DNA of 64,000 bases from Mesorhizobium huakuii (lineage in GTDB: Bacteria > Pseudomonadota > Alphaproteobacteria > Rhizobiales > Rhizobiaceae): NCBI RefSeq assembly GCF_030160235.1, contig NZ_BSNY01000009.1, forward strand, positions 117,820 through 181,819, written 5' to 3'. The notes beneath the pieces were generated by a model that was not told where the DNA came from, did no database searches, and saw only the letters and a program-made list of their open reading frames with translations. Of this stretch, positions 17,011 to 24,833 are shown piece after piece. Each line of letters begins with the position of its first letter. The first letter of the stretch is position 1. The position numbers were made by a program, and so were the translations under genes.

Positions 17011-17580
17011 ATGGAAGCAGTCCGATTTCCCAGGCTCACGACACCAAGGCTCGTGCTTCGGGCGCCGAGCGAACGGGATATCCCGGCATGGTTTGCGCGC
17101 GCGACGGATGTCGAATCCGCGTCCCTTGCCGGCGATCCCGTTCCCGACGACATAGGAGCGGGCGAGCGATGGTTGGCCCGCTCGCGTCAGCGGTTCGCCG
17201 ACGGCAAGGCGATCCAGTGGTCCATCGACCAGGCTGGAGTATCGGACGCGATCGGGACGATAACCCTGACCTTCGGCGCAACCGACGCCAAGGCAGCCGC
17301 ATTGGGATTTGTGCTGGCGCGGGCGCATTGGGGGCACGGACTGGGCAGCGAGGCGGCGCGCGAAGTGCTGCGCTACGCCTTTGAAACCGTGGCGCTTGAA
17401 CAGGTGAGCGCCGAGGCGGCGGCGCGCAATTTCGCGTCGCTGCGGATATTGGCGAAGTTCGGCTTCAAACATATCGAGAGTTTCATCGATGAGTCCGACG
17501 GCGAGCGCTGCGAGCGTTTCGCGCTCGACGCAGATATCGGATCCTCACTCCTGGCGAGCAACGCGACGCCAGGCTGCTAA
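17011..17580 (+). CDS. GNAT family N-acetyltransferase (RimJ/RimL-like)
   Basis: A 189-residue acetyltransferase of the Acetyltransf_3 group. The opening LTTPRLVLRAPSERD is typical, and the acetyl-CoA-binding core includes GFVLARAHWGHGLGSEA. The ATG at 17011 fits the usual start, although a GTG 13 codons earlier is also open. Substrate (protein N-terminus, amine or antibiotic) cannot be assigned. A family A repeat begins right at its stop codon. Confidence 0.82.
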   Translation: MEAVRFPRLTTPRLVLRAPSERDIPAWFARATDVESASLAGDPVPDDIGAGERWLARSRQRFADGKAIQWSIDQAGVSDAIGTITLTFGATDAKAAALGFVLARAHWGHGLGSEAAREVLRYAFETVALEQVSAEAAARNFASLRILAKFGFKHIESFIDESDGERCERFALDADIGSSLLASNATPGC

Positions 17581-17640
17581 TGCATGTCGCCCAAAAGTGA
17601 CCTCGGTTTTGGGAGAACGACATGCGCGACGCGCTTTAGG
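17581..17640. repeat. palindromic repeat family A, copy 2
   Basis: This copy starts immediately after the GNAT stop codon. The TGCATGTCGCCCAAAA arm pairs with TTTTGGGAGAACGACATGC, followed directly by a half copy of the second hairpin (GCGACGCGCTTTAGG). It is a compact variant of the copy at 10113. Confidence 0.8.
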
Positions 17641-17656
17641 TGCCGTGCTTGTTCAA

Positions 17657-18715
17657 TCAACCACACGTATCCGCAGCCTTGAGCGCTTCGGCACGGGAAG
17701 GTTCGTGCAAATCCGCGATCCGGCGAACAGCAGCGTAGAACCTTGGATAATCACCTGAACACAAATCGTACAGATGAAGAAACGCCGGAACCTGTTCGCC
17801 GTAGACGGCGGTCGCGGCGAGCTTTGCGTTGTTGATCGGGGCATCGAACCAGGCGTCGTATCCACGGTATCCGGCCCAGCGCTTGTCGCGCATCTGCCGG
17901 TAGCGCATCCGCAGCCTGTCGATCGTGGCTGCTTTGGCAGCCGCCATCTGCTCGGGGGCGCGGGGACTTCCATAGACCTGCCGCAACTCATCGCGCGTTT
18001 TCGCTATCAGTCCGAGAAAATCCGCCCGGCGGTTGCGATCGGCTTCGTAGCGGCGCAATCCGGCGCGATTGCCGGTGGCTCGGAGCCATTTCCTCACACC
18101 GCTGGTTTCGACGGCGACCGCGAAAGCCTCGTTAAACGCGGAGTCGTTGTTCACATAGATTTTCTGATGCCCCAGCTCATGAAAGATAAGGCTGGCGATA
18201 TAGGTGTCGTCCTGACGCAGCATGGTGCTGAGCAGCGGGTCGCTGAACCAGCCCAGCGTGGAGTAGGCGGTGACGCCCGATACGTAGACGTCCAGTCCCC
18301 GTCGCTGCAGTTCGGCGGCGCTTTCAGCCGCTGATTTCCGGGAAAAGTAACCCCGGTACGGAACGCAGCCGAAGACCGGAAAGCACCACGTTATCGGCGT
18401 AAGCGAGAATTGCGGCGCGGCAAAAACGGCAAGCGTCACATCGGCCCGACCGATGTCGACATAGCTGCGATAGCTGCTGTTGTCGGGCAGCGCCAGTTCT
18501 TCCGTGGCAAAGCGGCGTATGGCGCTGGCCGAGGTCAATTTGGCGCGCAATGCCTCGGGCGTCGAGGGATCACGGATGAGCCTTCCGACACTTTTCCGCG
18601 CGGCCATGATCTGGACGTGGCCCTCCACCGACTGCGCGTAGTAGGAAATGCTGGTGCAGCCGGCCAGGCCGGCCGCCACGATCACCGCGGCAAGCATTCG
18701 AAGAGCGCGCTTCAC
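17657..18715 (-). CDS. putative lipoprotein aminopeptidase (PF10023-like)
   Basis: A 352-residue exported zinc peptidase candidate. The GTG at 18715 gives a signal peptide with a lipobox ending in Cys20 (LAGC). HELGH at 179-183, followed by a glutamate in FNEAFA near 196, matches a gluzincin metal site. The opening ISYYAQSVEGH region is typical of the proteobacterial putative aminopeptidase family (COG4324). It is probably a periplasmic, membrane-anchored enzyme. It separates the two flagellar segments and is on the opposite strand from both. Confidence 0.82.
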   Translation of the reverse strand: MKRALRMLAAVIVAAGLAGCTSISYYAQSVEGHVQIMAARKSVGRLIRDPSTPEALRAKLTSASAIRRFATEELALPDNSSYRSYVDIGRADVTLAVFAAPQFSLTPITWCFPVFGCVPYRGYFSRKSAAESAAELQRRGLDVYVSGVTAYSTLGWFSDPLLSTMLRQDDTYIASLIFHELGHQKIYVNNDSAFNEAFAVAVETSGVRKWLRATGNRAGLRRYEADRNRRADFLGLIAKTRDELRQVYGSPRAPEQMAAAKAATIDRLRMRYRQMRDKRWAGYRGYDAWFDAPINNAKLAATAVYGEQVPAFLHLYDLCSGDYPRFYAAVRRIADLHEPSRAEALKAADTCG

Positions 18716-18999
18716 TGTCTGCCCACCGCTTGCCCATCTCCCGTGCAGCAAATGTCTCGATCCCCGTTCTCAACAGGCGCACCAATTCCCGTCAAGACCT
18801 GGAGAGGCAGCGGGGCGGCTTTCGACGTTGGCGGGGTTCGCAATGCGGTCATTCGAGAAAGGGCGACGGATGCCCGCTTCCGGTCCGAAGCGGACACCTC
18901 ATCTCCACCCCACATTCCGCCCCCTCCCCTCGCGCAAGCCTGCCACAAGCTTGTTGAGGCATGGTCTGGCTAAGGAAAACCGGTAAAAGGCGGACTTTC

Positions 19000-19590
19000 T
19001 TGGCGATTTCTCCACCCAGCGACATCGTTATGGATGTCGCCCGAGCTGCCGATCCGATGGATATCGAGGCTGCCCGTGCCGCGCTGACCAAGCGCGCGGG
19101 TGGCGTCGCCGGTGCCTTTTCGATCGACACCCCCGGCTCACTGGATACCGCGGCGTCCGTCGACGCCGGCTCGATCCTGTCGCGCGCCACGGCTGACAAG
19201 GCGGCCGCGACAGCCGATCCGGCCAAGAAATTCAAGAAGTTCGAGGCAATGGTCCTGCAGACCTTCATCCAGAACATGCTGCCCAAGGACACGGAGGGCG
19301 TCTACGGCACGGGTCTGGCCGGCGACATGTGGAAGTCGCAGCTCGCCGAGCGCGTCGCCGACGTCATGGCCGAGCGCGGCGGCATCGGCATCGCCAAGTC
19401 GCTGGTTGCCGACCACTATATGGACGGCAAGCGCAAGGTGCCGATCGGCCCGGTTTCAAACGGACCGGAAAAGACCGAGATCGATCAGCAGGCCCGTCTG
19501 TCCACCTCACTCGTCCAGGAATTGCAGCGCAAGGCCGCCAGGTCGATGACCGGCGACGAGACAACCATAAAAACAGACATCAAGATCTAG
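19000..19590 (+). CDS. FlgJ-like rod-binding protein
   Basis: A 196-residue protein with the rod-binding domain found at the N-terminus of FlgJ: FKKFEAMVLQTFIQNMLPK, then the GDMWKSQLAERVADVMAERGG block. It lacks the muramidase domain, as is usual in alphaproteobacteria. I prefer the TTG at 19000, which follows an AAGGCGGA site and gives the common LAISPPSDIV start; an ATG at 18961 is the alternative. It helps assemble the rod through the periplasm. The FlgN-like gene follows after 13 nt. Confidence 0.82.
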   Translation: MAISPPSDIVMDVARAADPMDIEAARAALTKRAGGVAGAFSIDTPGSLDTAASVDAGSILSRATADKAAATADPAKKFKKFEAMVLQTFIQNMLPKDTEGVYGTGLAGDMWKSQLAERVADVMAERGGIGIAKSLVADHYMDGKRKVPIGPVSNGPEKTEIDQQARLSTSLVQELQRKAARSMTGDETTIKTDIKI

Positions 19591-19603
19591 ACTGGGAAAC
19601 ACC

Positions 19604-20029
19604 ATGGCCGATTCTTCCGAATTCACTGCCAACCTGCCGGCGCGCACAAGTGCGTCGGAGGCTCCGATCCCGTTCGCGCGGCCCGGAAACCTTGCCGCCA
19701 TCATCGGCCGCATCGAGGAGGTGGTCGAGGAAGAGACCGCCGGCATCCGCAGCGATACCAGCTATGACCTCAAGGCGTCGAACGCCCGCAAGAGCCGCTA
19801 TCTCTATGAGCTGACCCGCGCCATGAAGGGCGGCAGCGAAGCCGAGTTCCTCGAACAGCACCGCGAGGGCCTGACCCGGCTGCGCCAGAAACTGGCAAAG
19901 AACGAGGCGGCGATCCTGGCGCATCTGAGCGCCGTCAACGAGGTCGCTGGCCTGCTGCGCAGCGCCATCCAGCGCGCCGAAACCGACGGCACCTACTCCG
20001 CCGGCGAGTTCGGCCGGATGAAGGGCTAG
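19604..20029 (+). CDS. FlgN-like flagellar protein
   Basis: A 141-residue mostly helical protein, in an operon with the FlgJ-like gene 13 nt upstream. Helix-rich composition, size and position match the FlgN-like proteins annotated in rhizobial flagellar clusters, which act as chaperones for hook-associated proteins. Sequence alone gives only moderate support. A family B repeat begins on its stop codon. Confidence 0.65.
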   Translation: MADSSEFTANLPARTSASEAPIPFARPGNLAAIIGRIEEVVEEETAGIRSDTSYDLKASNARKSRYLYELTRAMKGGSEAEFLEQHREGLTRLRQKLAKNEAAILAHLSAVNEVAGLLRSAIQRAETDGTYSAGEFGRMKG

Positions 20030-20130
20030 AGCATGATCCCGAAAAGTGGATGCCGGCTTTTGGAAAAGATCATGCTCAAACAAAGAGATAGAGCCCCATC
20101 CCGATTGAATCGGGATGGAACGGGCTTTAG
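20029..20130. repeat. palindromic repeat family B, copy 1
   Basis: A 49-bp hairpin at 20029-20077 has GAGCATGATC and GATCATGCTC arms and an inner part pairing CCGAAAAG with CTTTTGG-like sequence. A second hairpin at about 20090-20130 is built on ATCCCGATT and its complement. The near-identical 49-bp unit recurs at 56792, and a diverged relative occurs at 38187. Confidence 0.85.
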
Positions 20131-20159
20131 AGCGCGATGATGTCGGGCTCGGGCTCTGA

Positions 20160-20696
20160 ATGATCAAGATCATCGCCATCGCGGTCTGGGTCTGCGCCGC
20201 CACGCTCGGCGCCGTCTTCTATTCGTTCCAGGCAGCCGGCGAACGCGGCGTCGGCGAGAAACCCAAGCCGATGCTGGGCGGGCTGGATTACGTCAAGACC
20301 GACGTCATTTCGGTGCCGCTGATCCGCGACTCCAAGATCGGCGGCTATTTCCTGGCCAAGCTCGTCTACACCGTCGAACCGGAGCAGATAAAGAAACTGT
20401 CGATTCCGGCCGAGGCGCTCATCACCGACCAGGTCTACAGCTACCTCTACGCCAATCCCCAGATCGACTTCACCAAGAAGGCGACGATCGACCTCGATGC
20501 CTTTCGCGCCGCCATCCGCGACACCGTCAACGCCCGCGTGGGCTCAAACCTGGTGCACGAGGTTCTGGTCGATCAGGTCAATTTCCTGAGCAAGGATGAG
20601 ATCCGCGACAACTGGCTGCGCCGCCGGCAGGATTCCGACACGGCGGCTGCCGCGGCCGCCAAGCCTGCCGAAGCGGACGCGCCGCCGGCCCACTGA
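20160..20696 (+). CDS. conserved hypothetical membrane-anchored protein
   Basis: A 178-residue protein with one N-terminal membrane helix or uncleaved signal (residues 1-24) and a periplasmic domain of about 130 residues. The domain contains a FLAKLVYTVEP strand and a helix rich in charged residues, then an Ala/Pro tail. The topology recalls FliL, which also lies near flagellar genes, but I do not see enough similarity to call it that. It is probably conserved in related rhizobia. Confidence 0.65.
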   Translation: MIKIIAIAVWVCAATLGAVFYSFQAAGERGVGEKPKPMLGGLDYVKTDVISVPLIRDSKIGGYFLAKLVYTVEPEQIKKLSIPAEALITDQVYSYLYANPQIDFTKKATIDLDAFRAAIRDTVNARVGSNLVHEVLVDQVNFLSKDEIRDNWLRRRQDSDTAAAAAAKPAEADAPPAH

Positions 20697-20750
20697 CGGG
20701 TGCCCAACAGGTTACTGGTGCGGCGATAGGAACCAGCCTCCAGGATTCGC

Positions 20751-20768
20751 GTTGACGTAAACGTCAAC
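20751..20768. promoter_or_regulatory. 18-bp perfect palindrome overlapping SCP2 gene promoter
   Basis: GTTGACGTAAACGTCAAC is a perfect palindrome. Its left arm supplies a -35 hexamer (TTGACG, 20752-20757), with TATATG at 20776-20781 as -10 after 18 bases. A protein bound here would block the promoter. The site resembles operators of MerR-family regulators of branched-chain amino acid and fatty acid breakdown (LiuR type). Confidence 0.6.
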
Positions 20769-20873
20769 CCAAAGCTATATGCGGCAGCGACCTTGATCGC
20801 CAGAGATGCCGCATGGGCTTCGGCCAGACCGAAATGCCCTGCGCGACAGATGCAACCAGACAGGGAGAACAGC

Positions 20874-21158
20874 GTGAGCGTTCAGGAGATTGCCGAGAAG
20901 ATCAAGTCGCGCGTGGCCAGCAGCGGGTTTGATCGTTCCGTGAAGTTCGACACCGGCGGCGACGGCGTCATCGTCATCGACGGCGCAACCGTCTCGAACA
21001 CCGATGCCCCCACCGACTGCACCATCAAGCTCTCGCTCGACGATCTCGAATCGCTGATCGCTGGCGACCTGAACCCGACCATGGCGTTCATGACCGGCAA
21101 GATCAAAGTCGAAGGCGACATGACGGTGGCCATGGCGCTCAGCCAGCTGATCGGCTGA
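20874..21158 (+). CDS. SCP2 sterol-binding domain protein
   Basis: A 94-residue single-domain sterol carrier protein 2 family member. The strand order and the closing DLNPTMAFMTGKIKVEGDMTVAMAL segment are characteristic. The GTG at 20874 follows a GGGAGA site and gives the usual length. These soluble proteins bind acyl-CoA or other lipids. The gene is monocistronic, with a strong terminator at 21182 and a palindrome-controlled promoter upstream. Confidence 0.9.
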   Translation: MSVQEIAEKIKSRVASSGFDRSVKFDTGGDGVIVIDGATVSNTDAPTDCTIKLSLDDLESLIAGDLNPTMAFMTGKIKVEGDMTVAMALSQLIG

Positions 21159-21181
21159 ACACCCTCGGCCCGAAGTAACAA

Positions 21182-21208
21182 AAAACGCCGCCTTCGGGGC
21201 GGCGTTTT
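21182..21208 (+). terminator. Rho-independent terminator after SCP2 gene
   Basis: AAAACGCCGCC and GGCGGCGTTTT form an 11-bp stem around a TTCGG loop, and the T-run is part of the 3' arm. The A-rich 5' side makes it able to work in both directions, so it could also end the minus-strand GNAT transcript. Confidence 0.9.
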
Positions 21209-21247
21209 CGTTTGAATGGTCAAATGGCCAACAGTGGTTTCAAACCC

Positions 21248-21817
21248 TCAGGCAGCCAGCGTCGGCGCCTGGGCCTTCAGCTTGCGGCCGCAAGCCTTCA
21301 GCGTGCCGTGCACGCCATCGAGCGCACCGTCCACCAGTTCCAGCGCCAGCAGGCGATGCCGCTCGTAGGGGCCAGGCATCGCCAGCCTGCCGGTCTTGTC
21401 GGCCGAGAAGCCGAAGCGTCCGTAATAGGGCGCATCACCGACCAGCAGGATCGCCGCGTGGCCGAGACGCGCCGCCTCGGCGACGGCGTGGCGCATCAGC
21501 GCCGAGCCGATGCCGGCATTCTTGAGCGACGGATCGACGGCAAGCGGGCCAAGCAGCAGCGCCGCGGGACCGCCCTCGCCCAGCCTGACGTCCCACAGCC
21601 GCACCGTGCCGGCGACGCCGCCCGACGCATCGCGCGCGACGAAGGCCAGGCCTTCCGAAGGCCGGCGGCCACGCCGTAGCTTCTCCGACGATTTTTTCCG
21701 CCGCATCGGCCCCATGGCACGATCGAGCAGGGCTTCGCGTGCCGCGACGTCTGCGATGGTTTCGGCGACCATTGCGAAGGCCGGCGCGTGAGCTACGATT
21801 TCAACTGACATTTCCAT
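21248..21817 (-). CDS. GNAT family N-acetyltransferase (YhbS-like)
   Basis: A 189-residue acetyltransferase related to YhbS. The acetyl-CoA site is at LLGPLAVDPSLKNAGIGSAL, and PYYGRFGF is the conserved YhbS-type block. The start may be 21817 or 21811. It lies 140 nt downstream of the ornithine decarboxylase gene on the same strand, so polyamine acetylation is conceivable but not shown by sequence. Confidence 0.83.
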   Translation of the reverse strand: MEMSVEIVAHAPAFAMVAETIADVAAREALLDRAMGPMRRKKSSEKLRRGRRPSEGLAFVARDASGGVAGTVRLWDVRLGEGGPAALLLGPLAVDPSLKNAGIGSALMRHAVAEAARLGHAAILLVGDAPYYGRFGFSADKTGRLAMPGPYERHRLLALELVDGALDGVHGTLKACGRKLKAQAPTLAA

Positions 21818-21957
21818 TTCCGCAATCCCTGGCAAGCGGAGATCTGTTCCACAAGCGAAGCCGGGCGGGCGGCAAGCGCCCGCGCCGGATGATCTGATCG
21901 GTTCTCAGCGCATTTTCAGGCGAAGTGTTGGCCGGAAAGGCGCGAAATAAAGAACCG

Positions 21958-23091
21958 TCAGATCACGTAGGATCGGAGAGGCTCGAAGCCGTTGAAGGCG
22001 ACCGCCGAGTAGGTGGTCGTGTAGGCACCGGTGCCTTCGATCAGCACCTCGTCGCCTATGGTCAGCGACAGAGGCAGCGGATACGGCGTCTTCTCGTACA
22101 TCACGTCGGCCGAATCGCAGGTCGGGCCGGCGAGCACGCAAGGCGCGGTCTCCGAGCCGTCATGGCGAGTGACGAGAGGGTAGCGGATCGCCTCGTCCAT
22201 CGTCTCGGCCAGGCCGCCGAACTTGCCGATGTCCAGGAACACCCAGCGCACATTGTCATTGTCCGCCTTCTTCGAGATCAGCACGACTTCCGACTTGATG
22301 ACACCGGCATTACCGACCATGCCGCGGCCCGGCTCGATGATGGTTTCGGGAATGGCATTGCCGAAATGCTTGCGCAGCGCCGAGAAGATCGCCTGGCCGT
22401 AGGCCTGGGCCGCCGGCACGTCACGCAGATAGCGCGTCGGGAAACCGCCGCCCATATTGACCATCTTCAAGACGATGCCTTCCTCGGCGAGCGTGGCGAA
22501 CACCTTCTTGGCGTCGGCCAGCGCACGGTCCCAGGCGGTCAGGTCGGTCTGCTGCGAGCCGACATGGAACGACACGCCATAGGCGTCGAGGCCGAGGCCC
22601 TTGGCATGGCGCAGCACGTCGACGGCCATGGCCGGCACGCAGCCGAACTTGCGCGACAGCGGCCACTCGGCGCCTTCGCCATCGGTCAGCACGCGGCAGA
22701 ACACGCGCGCGCCGAGAGCGACGCGGGCGATCTTCTCGACCTCCTCGACGCAATCGACCGCGAACAGCCGGATGCCGAGCTGGTAGGCGCGTGCGATGTC
22801 ACGCTCCTTCTTGATGGTGTTGCCGAAGGAGATGCGGTCCGCGGGCGCACCCGCGTCCATCGCCATCTCGACTTCGGCAACGGAAGCGGTGTCGAAGGAC
22901 GAGCCCATCGCAGCAAGGAGGCGCAGGATTTCCGGCGCCGGGTTTGCTTTCACCGCATAGTAGATCTTGGAATCGGGCAGCGCCTTCTCGAAGGCGCGGA
23001 AATTGTCGCGCACGACATCGAGGTCGACGACGAGGCAAGGGCCGGACGGACGTCGGGTGGCGAGGAAGTCGAGGATGCGCTGGGTAGCCAT
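21958..23091 (-). CDS. ornithine/lysine decarboxylase, PLP fold type III
   Basis: A 377-residue group IV decarboxylase of the eukaryotic ODC / alanine-racemase fold. The PLP lysine is K48 in YAVKAN. HVGSQ, GGGFP and EPGR form the phosphate and substrate pocket, and the C-terminal GPTCDSAD carries the Cys and Asp of the dimer-interface active site. It converts ornithine to putrescine, and possibly lysine to cadaverine. The ATG at 23091 follows a GGAGAA site. It is transcribed with a leader of about 430 nt. Its product feeds the homospermidine synthase encoded at 48919. Confidence 0.94.
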   Translation of the reverse strand: MATQRILDFLATRRPSGPCLVVDLDVVRDNFRAFEKALPDSKIYYAVKANPAPEILRLLAAMGSSFDTASVAEVEMAMDAGAPADRISFGNTIKKERDIARAYQLGIRLFAVDCVEEVEKIARVALGARVFCRVLTDGEGAEWPLSRKFGCVPAMAVDVLRHAKGLGLDAYGVSFHVGSQQTDLTAWDRALADAKKVFATLAEEGIVLKMVNMGGGFPTRYLRDVPAAQAYGQAIFSALRKHFGNAIPETIIEPGRGMVGNAGVIKSEVVLISKKADNDNVRWVFLDIGKFGGLAETMDEAIRYPLVTRHDGSETAPCVLAGPTCDSADVMYEKTPYPLPLSLTIGDEVLIEGTGAYTTTYSAVAFNGFEPLRSYVI

Positions 23092-23524
23092 CGGGTTTCT
23101 CCAAACACGCCTTTCGGCGCGCACAAGGGTGCGGACGCGGGCTGTCGGCCTCGCGAACACGCGGTGGACAAAGGCGGGACGGAAAATCCATGGAACCAGC
23201 CGGTGGAGACCCCGGAACCATGAAACGCCGTCTCGCGGCGATGAACCTCGGCCTTGCCCGGCTTCGGTCCGCTTTGTCTGCCTTGGCTTGGATTGGGAGA
23301 AACCCGTTCCGCACTGCCGGCAATGAAGGTGTGCCTCTTCAGTAACCCCGGTCTTTGGACAACCGGCAGAGAACCAGAAAGGCCCGCACCGTCGTTGCTT
23401 CAAGGTGTCCTCGGTCTGGCGGTTGGCCGCTAAACCGACTGGAGGGGTTGGCTCCAGTTACCTTACCGATTTCCCTCACCATTCGAGGATCGGCGGACAC
23501 CCACAGGCACGTGCGACTTTGGGC
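23092..23524 (-). ncRNA. long 5' leader of odc, candidate speF-type cis-regulatory RNA
   Basis: A promoter-like pair at 23531-23559 implies a leader of about 430 nt before odc. It contains several inverted repeats, for example a TGGAG/CTCCA arm pair near 23443-23459 and a CGCC-GAAA-GGCG-type hairpin at 23105-23122 close to the ribosome site. A conserved speF RNA motif (Rfam) is known upstream of ornithine decarboxylase genes in alphaproteobacteria. Identity to it is inferred from the downstream gene and leader length, not from alignment. An in-frame extension of odc into this leader is probably not translated as part of the enzyme. Confidence 0.5.
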
Positions 23525-23530
23525 AAGCGC

Positions 23531-23559
23531 GATATAGGGGCGAAGGATTTCACAATCAA
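23531..23559 (-). promoter_or_regulatory. promoter of odc leader transcript
   Basis: On the minus strand, TTGATT (23559-23554) and TATATC (23536-23531) are separated by 17 bases, a good match to a sigma-70 promoter. The transcript would begin near 23524. Confidence 0.6.
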
Positions 23560-23633
23560 TAAAAATCGTATCGCAGGTTGTAAAATTTCCGGCATCGAAC
23601 AATGTAGGTGCAACCGTATCCGGATATCGAACG

Positions 23634-24830
23634 ATGACAGGCACGCATGGCCCCTACAACGCCTTCCTCGATCTTCGCCAGATGCCTGTGGCCCATGCCG
23701 AACTCGGCCCGCTCGCCGGCCTGCGGCTGGCCGTCAAGGACATCTACGACGTCGCCGGCTACCGCACCGGCTGTGGCAATTCCAGGAAATTCGCCGAAAG
23801 CAATGCCGCCTCGCGCACGGCGCCGGCCGTGCAGACGATTCTCGATGCCGGTGCGCGCTTCGTCGGCAAGACGCAGACCGACGAACTGGCCTTCGCGCTG
23901 TTCGGCCAGAACGCGCATTTTCCGTTTCCGGTGAACCCGGCGGCTCCCGACCGCGTCACCGGCGGCTCGTCTTCCGGATCGGCATCGGCGGTGGCTGGCA
24001 GGCTTGCCGACATCGCCACCGGCTCCGACACCGGCGGCTCGATTCGCGCGCCGGCGAGTTTTTGCGGCCTGATCGGACTGCGCACCACGCATGGCCGCAT
24101 CGCCCTCGATGGCACCATGAAGCTGGCGCCGAGCTTCGACACGTTCGGCTGGTTTGCCGACGACATCGAGACCTACGAGACCGTCGGCAAGCTGCTGCTT
24201 GGCCGCGACCCGCATCAGCATTCGCTGGACCGCCCGATATCGCTCCCCTGGCTGGACGAGATGGTCGCTCGCCCCGCACTTGCCGAATATGCCGGAATGA
24301 AGGCCCTGGCGGGCGCGGTTTTCGGTACGCCGGCGACCTCGACCACGCGCTTCAGTTCTTCCCCGGATGAACTCTACTGGTGCTTTCGCCGGCTGCAGGC
24401 CAAGGAAGCCTGGGGCGTGCATGGCGAATGGATCACCAGCGGCGAGCGCGACCTTGGTCCCGGCGTCGAGGAGCGTTTCGGCTTTGGCCGCGCCGTCGAT
24501 GACCGCACGGCGCAGGCCGAGAAGGTGCGCCGCCTGACCTTCCGCGGTGAACTCAGCGCCCTGCTCGGCAAGGACGGCTTCCTTGTCCTGCCGACGGTGC
24601 CGGGCCCGGCGCCCTATGTCGACTCGACGCCGGAGCAGTTCCAGGCCTATCGCGAGCGGGCCCTGCATCTTCTATGCCTCGCCGGCCTGTCGGGCTTTCC
24701 ACAGATCACCTTGCCCATCGGCTCGGTCGCCGGCGCACCGTTCGGCCTTTCGCTGCTAGGCCCTTCCGGCAGCGACATTGCCCTGATACGGCTCGGCCGA
24801 AAACTTCTCGACGCAGCACAAAGGGCCTGA
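23634..24830 (+). CDS. amidase signature family enzyme
   Basis: A 398-residue amidase. The Ser-cisSer-Lys triad is visible: K35 (LAVKDIYDV), cis-Ser112 in GGSSSGS and nucleophile Ser136 in SDTGGSIRAP, with the standard 24-residue spacing between the serines. It hydrolyses an amide to acid and ammonia or amine; the substrate is unknown. It is divergent from odc, and the LysR gene follows after 3 nt, so enzyme and regulator are one unit. Members of this length include AtzE-like and other short amidases. Confidence 0.9.
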   Translation: MTGTHGPYNAFLDLRQMPVAHAELGPLAGLRLAVKDIYDVAGYRTGCGNSRKFAESNAASRTAPAVQTILDAGARFVGKTQTDELAFALFGQNAHFPFPVNPAAPDRVTGGSSSGSASAVAGRLADIATGSDTGGSIRAPASFCGLIGLRTTHGRIALDGTMKLAPSFDTFGWFADDIETYETVGKLLLGRDPHQHSLDRPISLPWLDEMVARPALAEYAGMKALAGAVFGTPATSTTRFSSSPDELYWCFRRLQAKEAWGVHGEWITSGERDLGPGVEERFGFGRAVDDRTAQAEKVRRLTFRGELSALLGKDGFLVLPTVPGPAPYVDSTPEQFQAYRERALHLLCLAGLSGFPQITLPIGSVAGAPFGLSLLGPSGSDIALIRLGRKLLDAAQRA

Positions 24831-24833
24831 GCC

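Noticed and set aside
21925-23223. 432-residue plus-strand open frame opposite odc
   Set aside because: It is antisense to a clear decarboxylase gene, is rich in Arg/His/Ala as expected for the complement of high-GC codons, and shows no domain.
23092-23403. N-terminal extension of ornithine decarboxylase by about 100 residues
   Set aside because: The extension has no family similarity, is Arg/Trp/Pro-rich, and the internal ATG at 23091 has a proper ribosome site. The stretch fits an RNA leader better.
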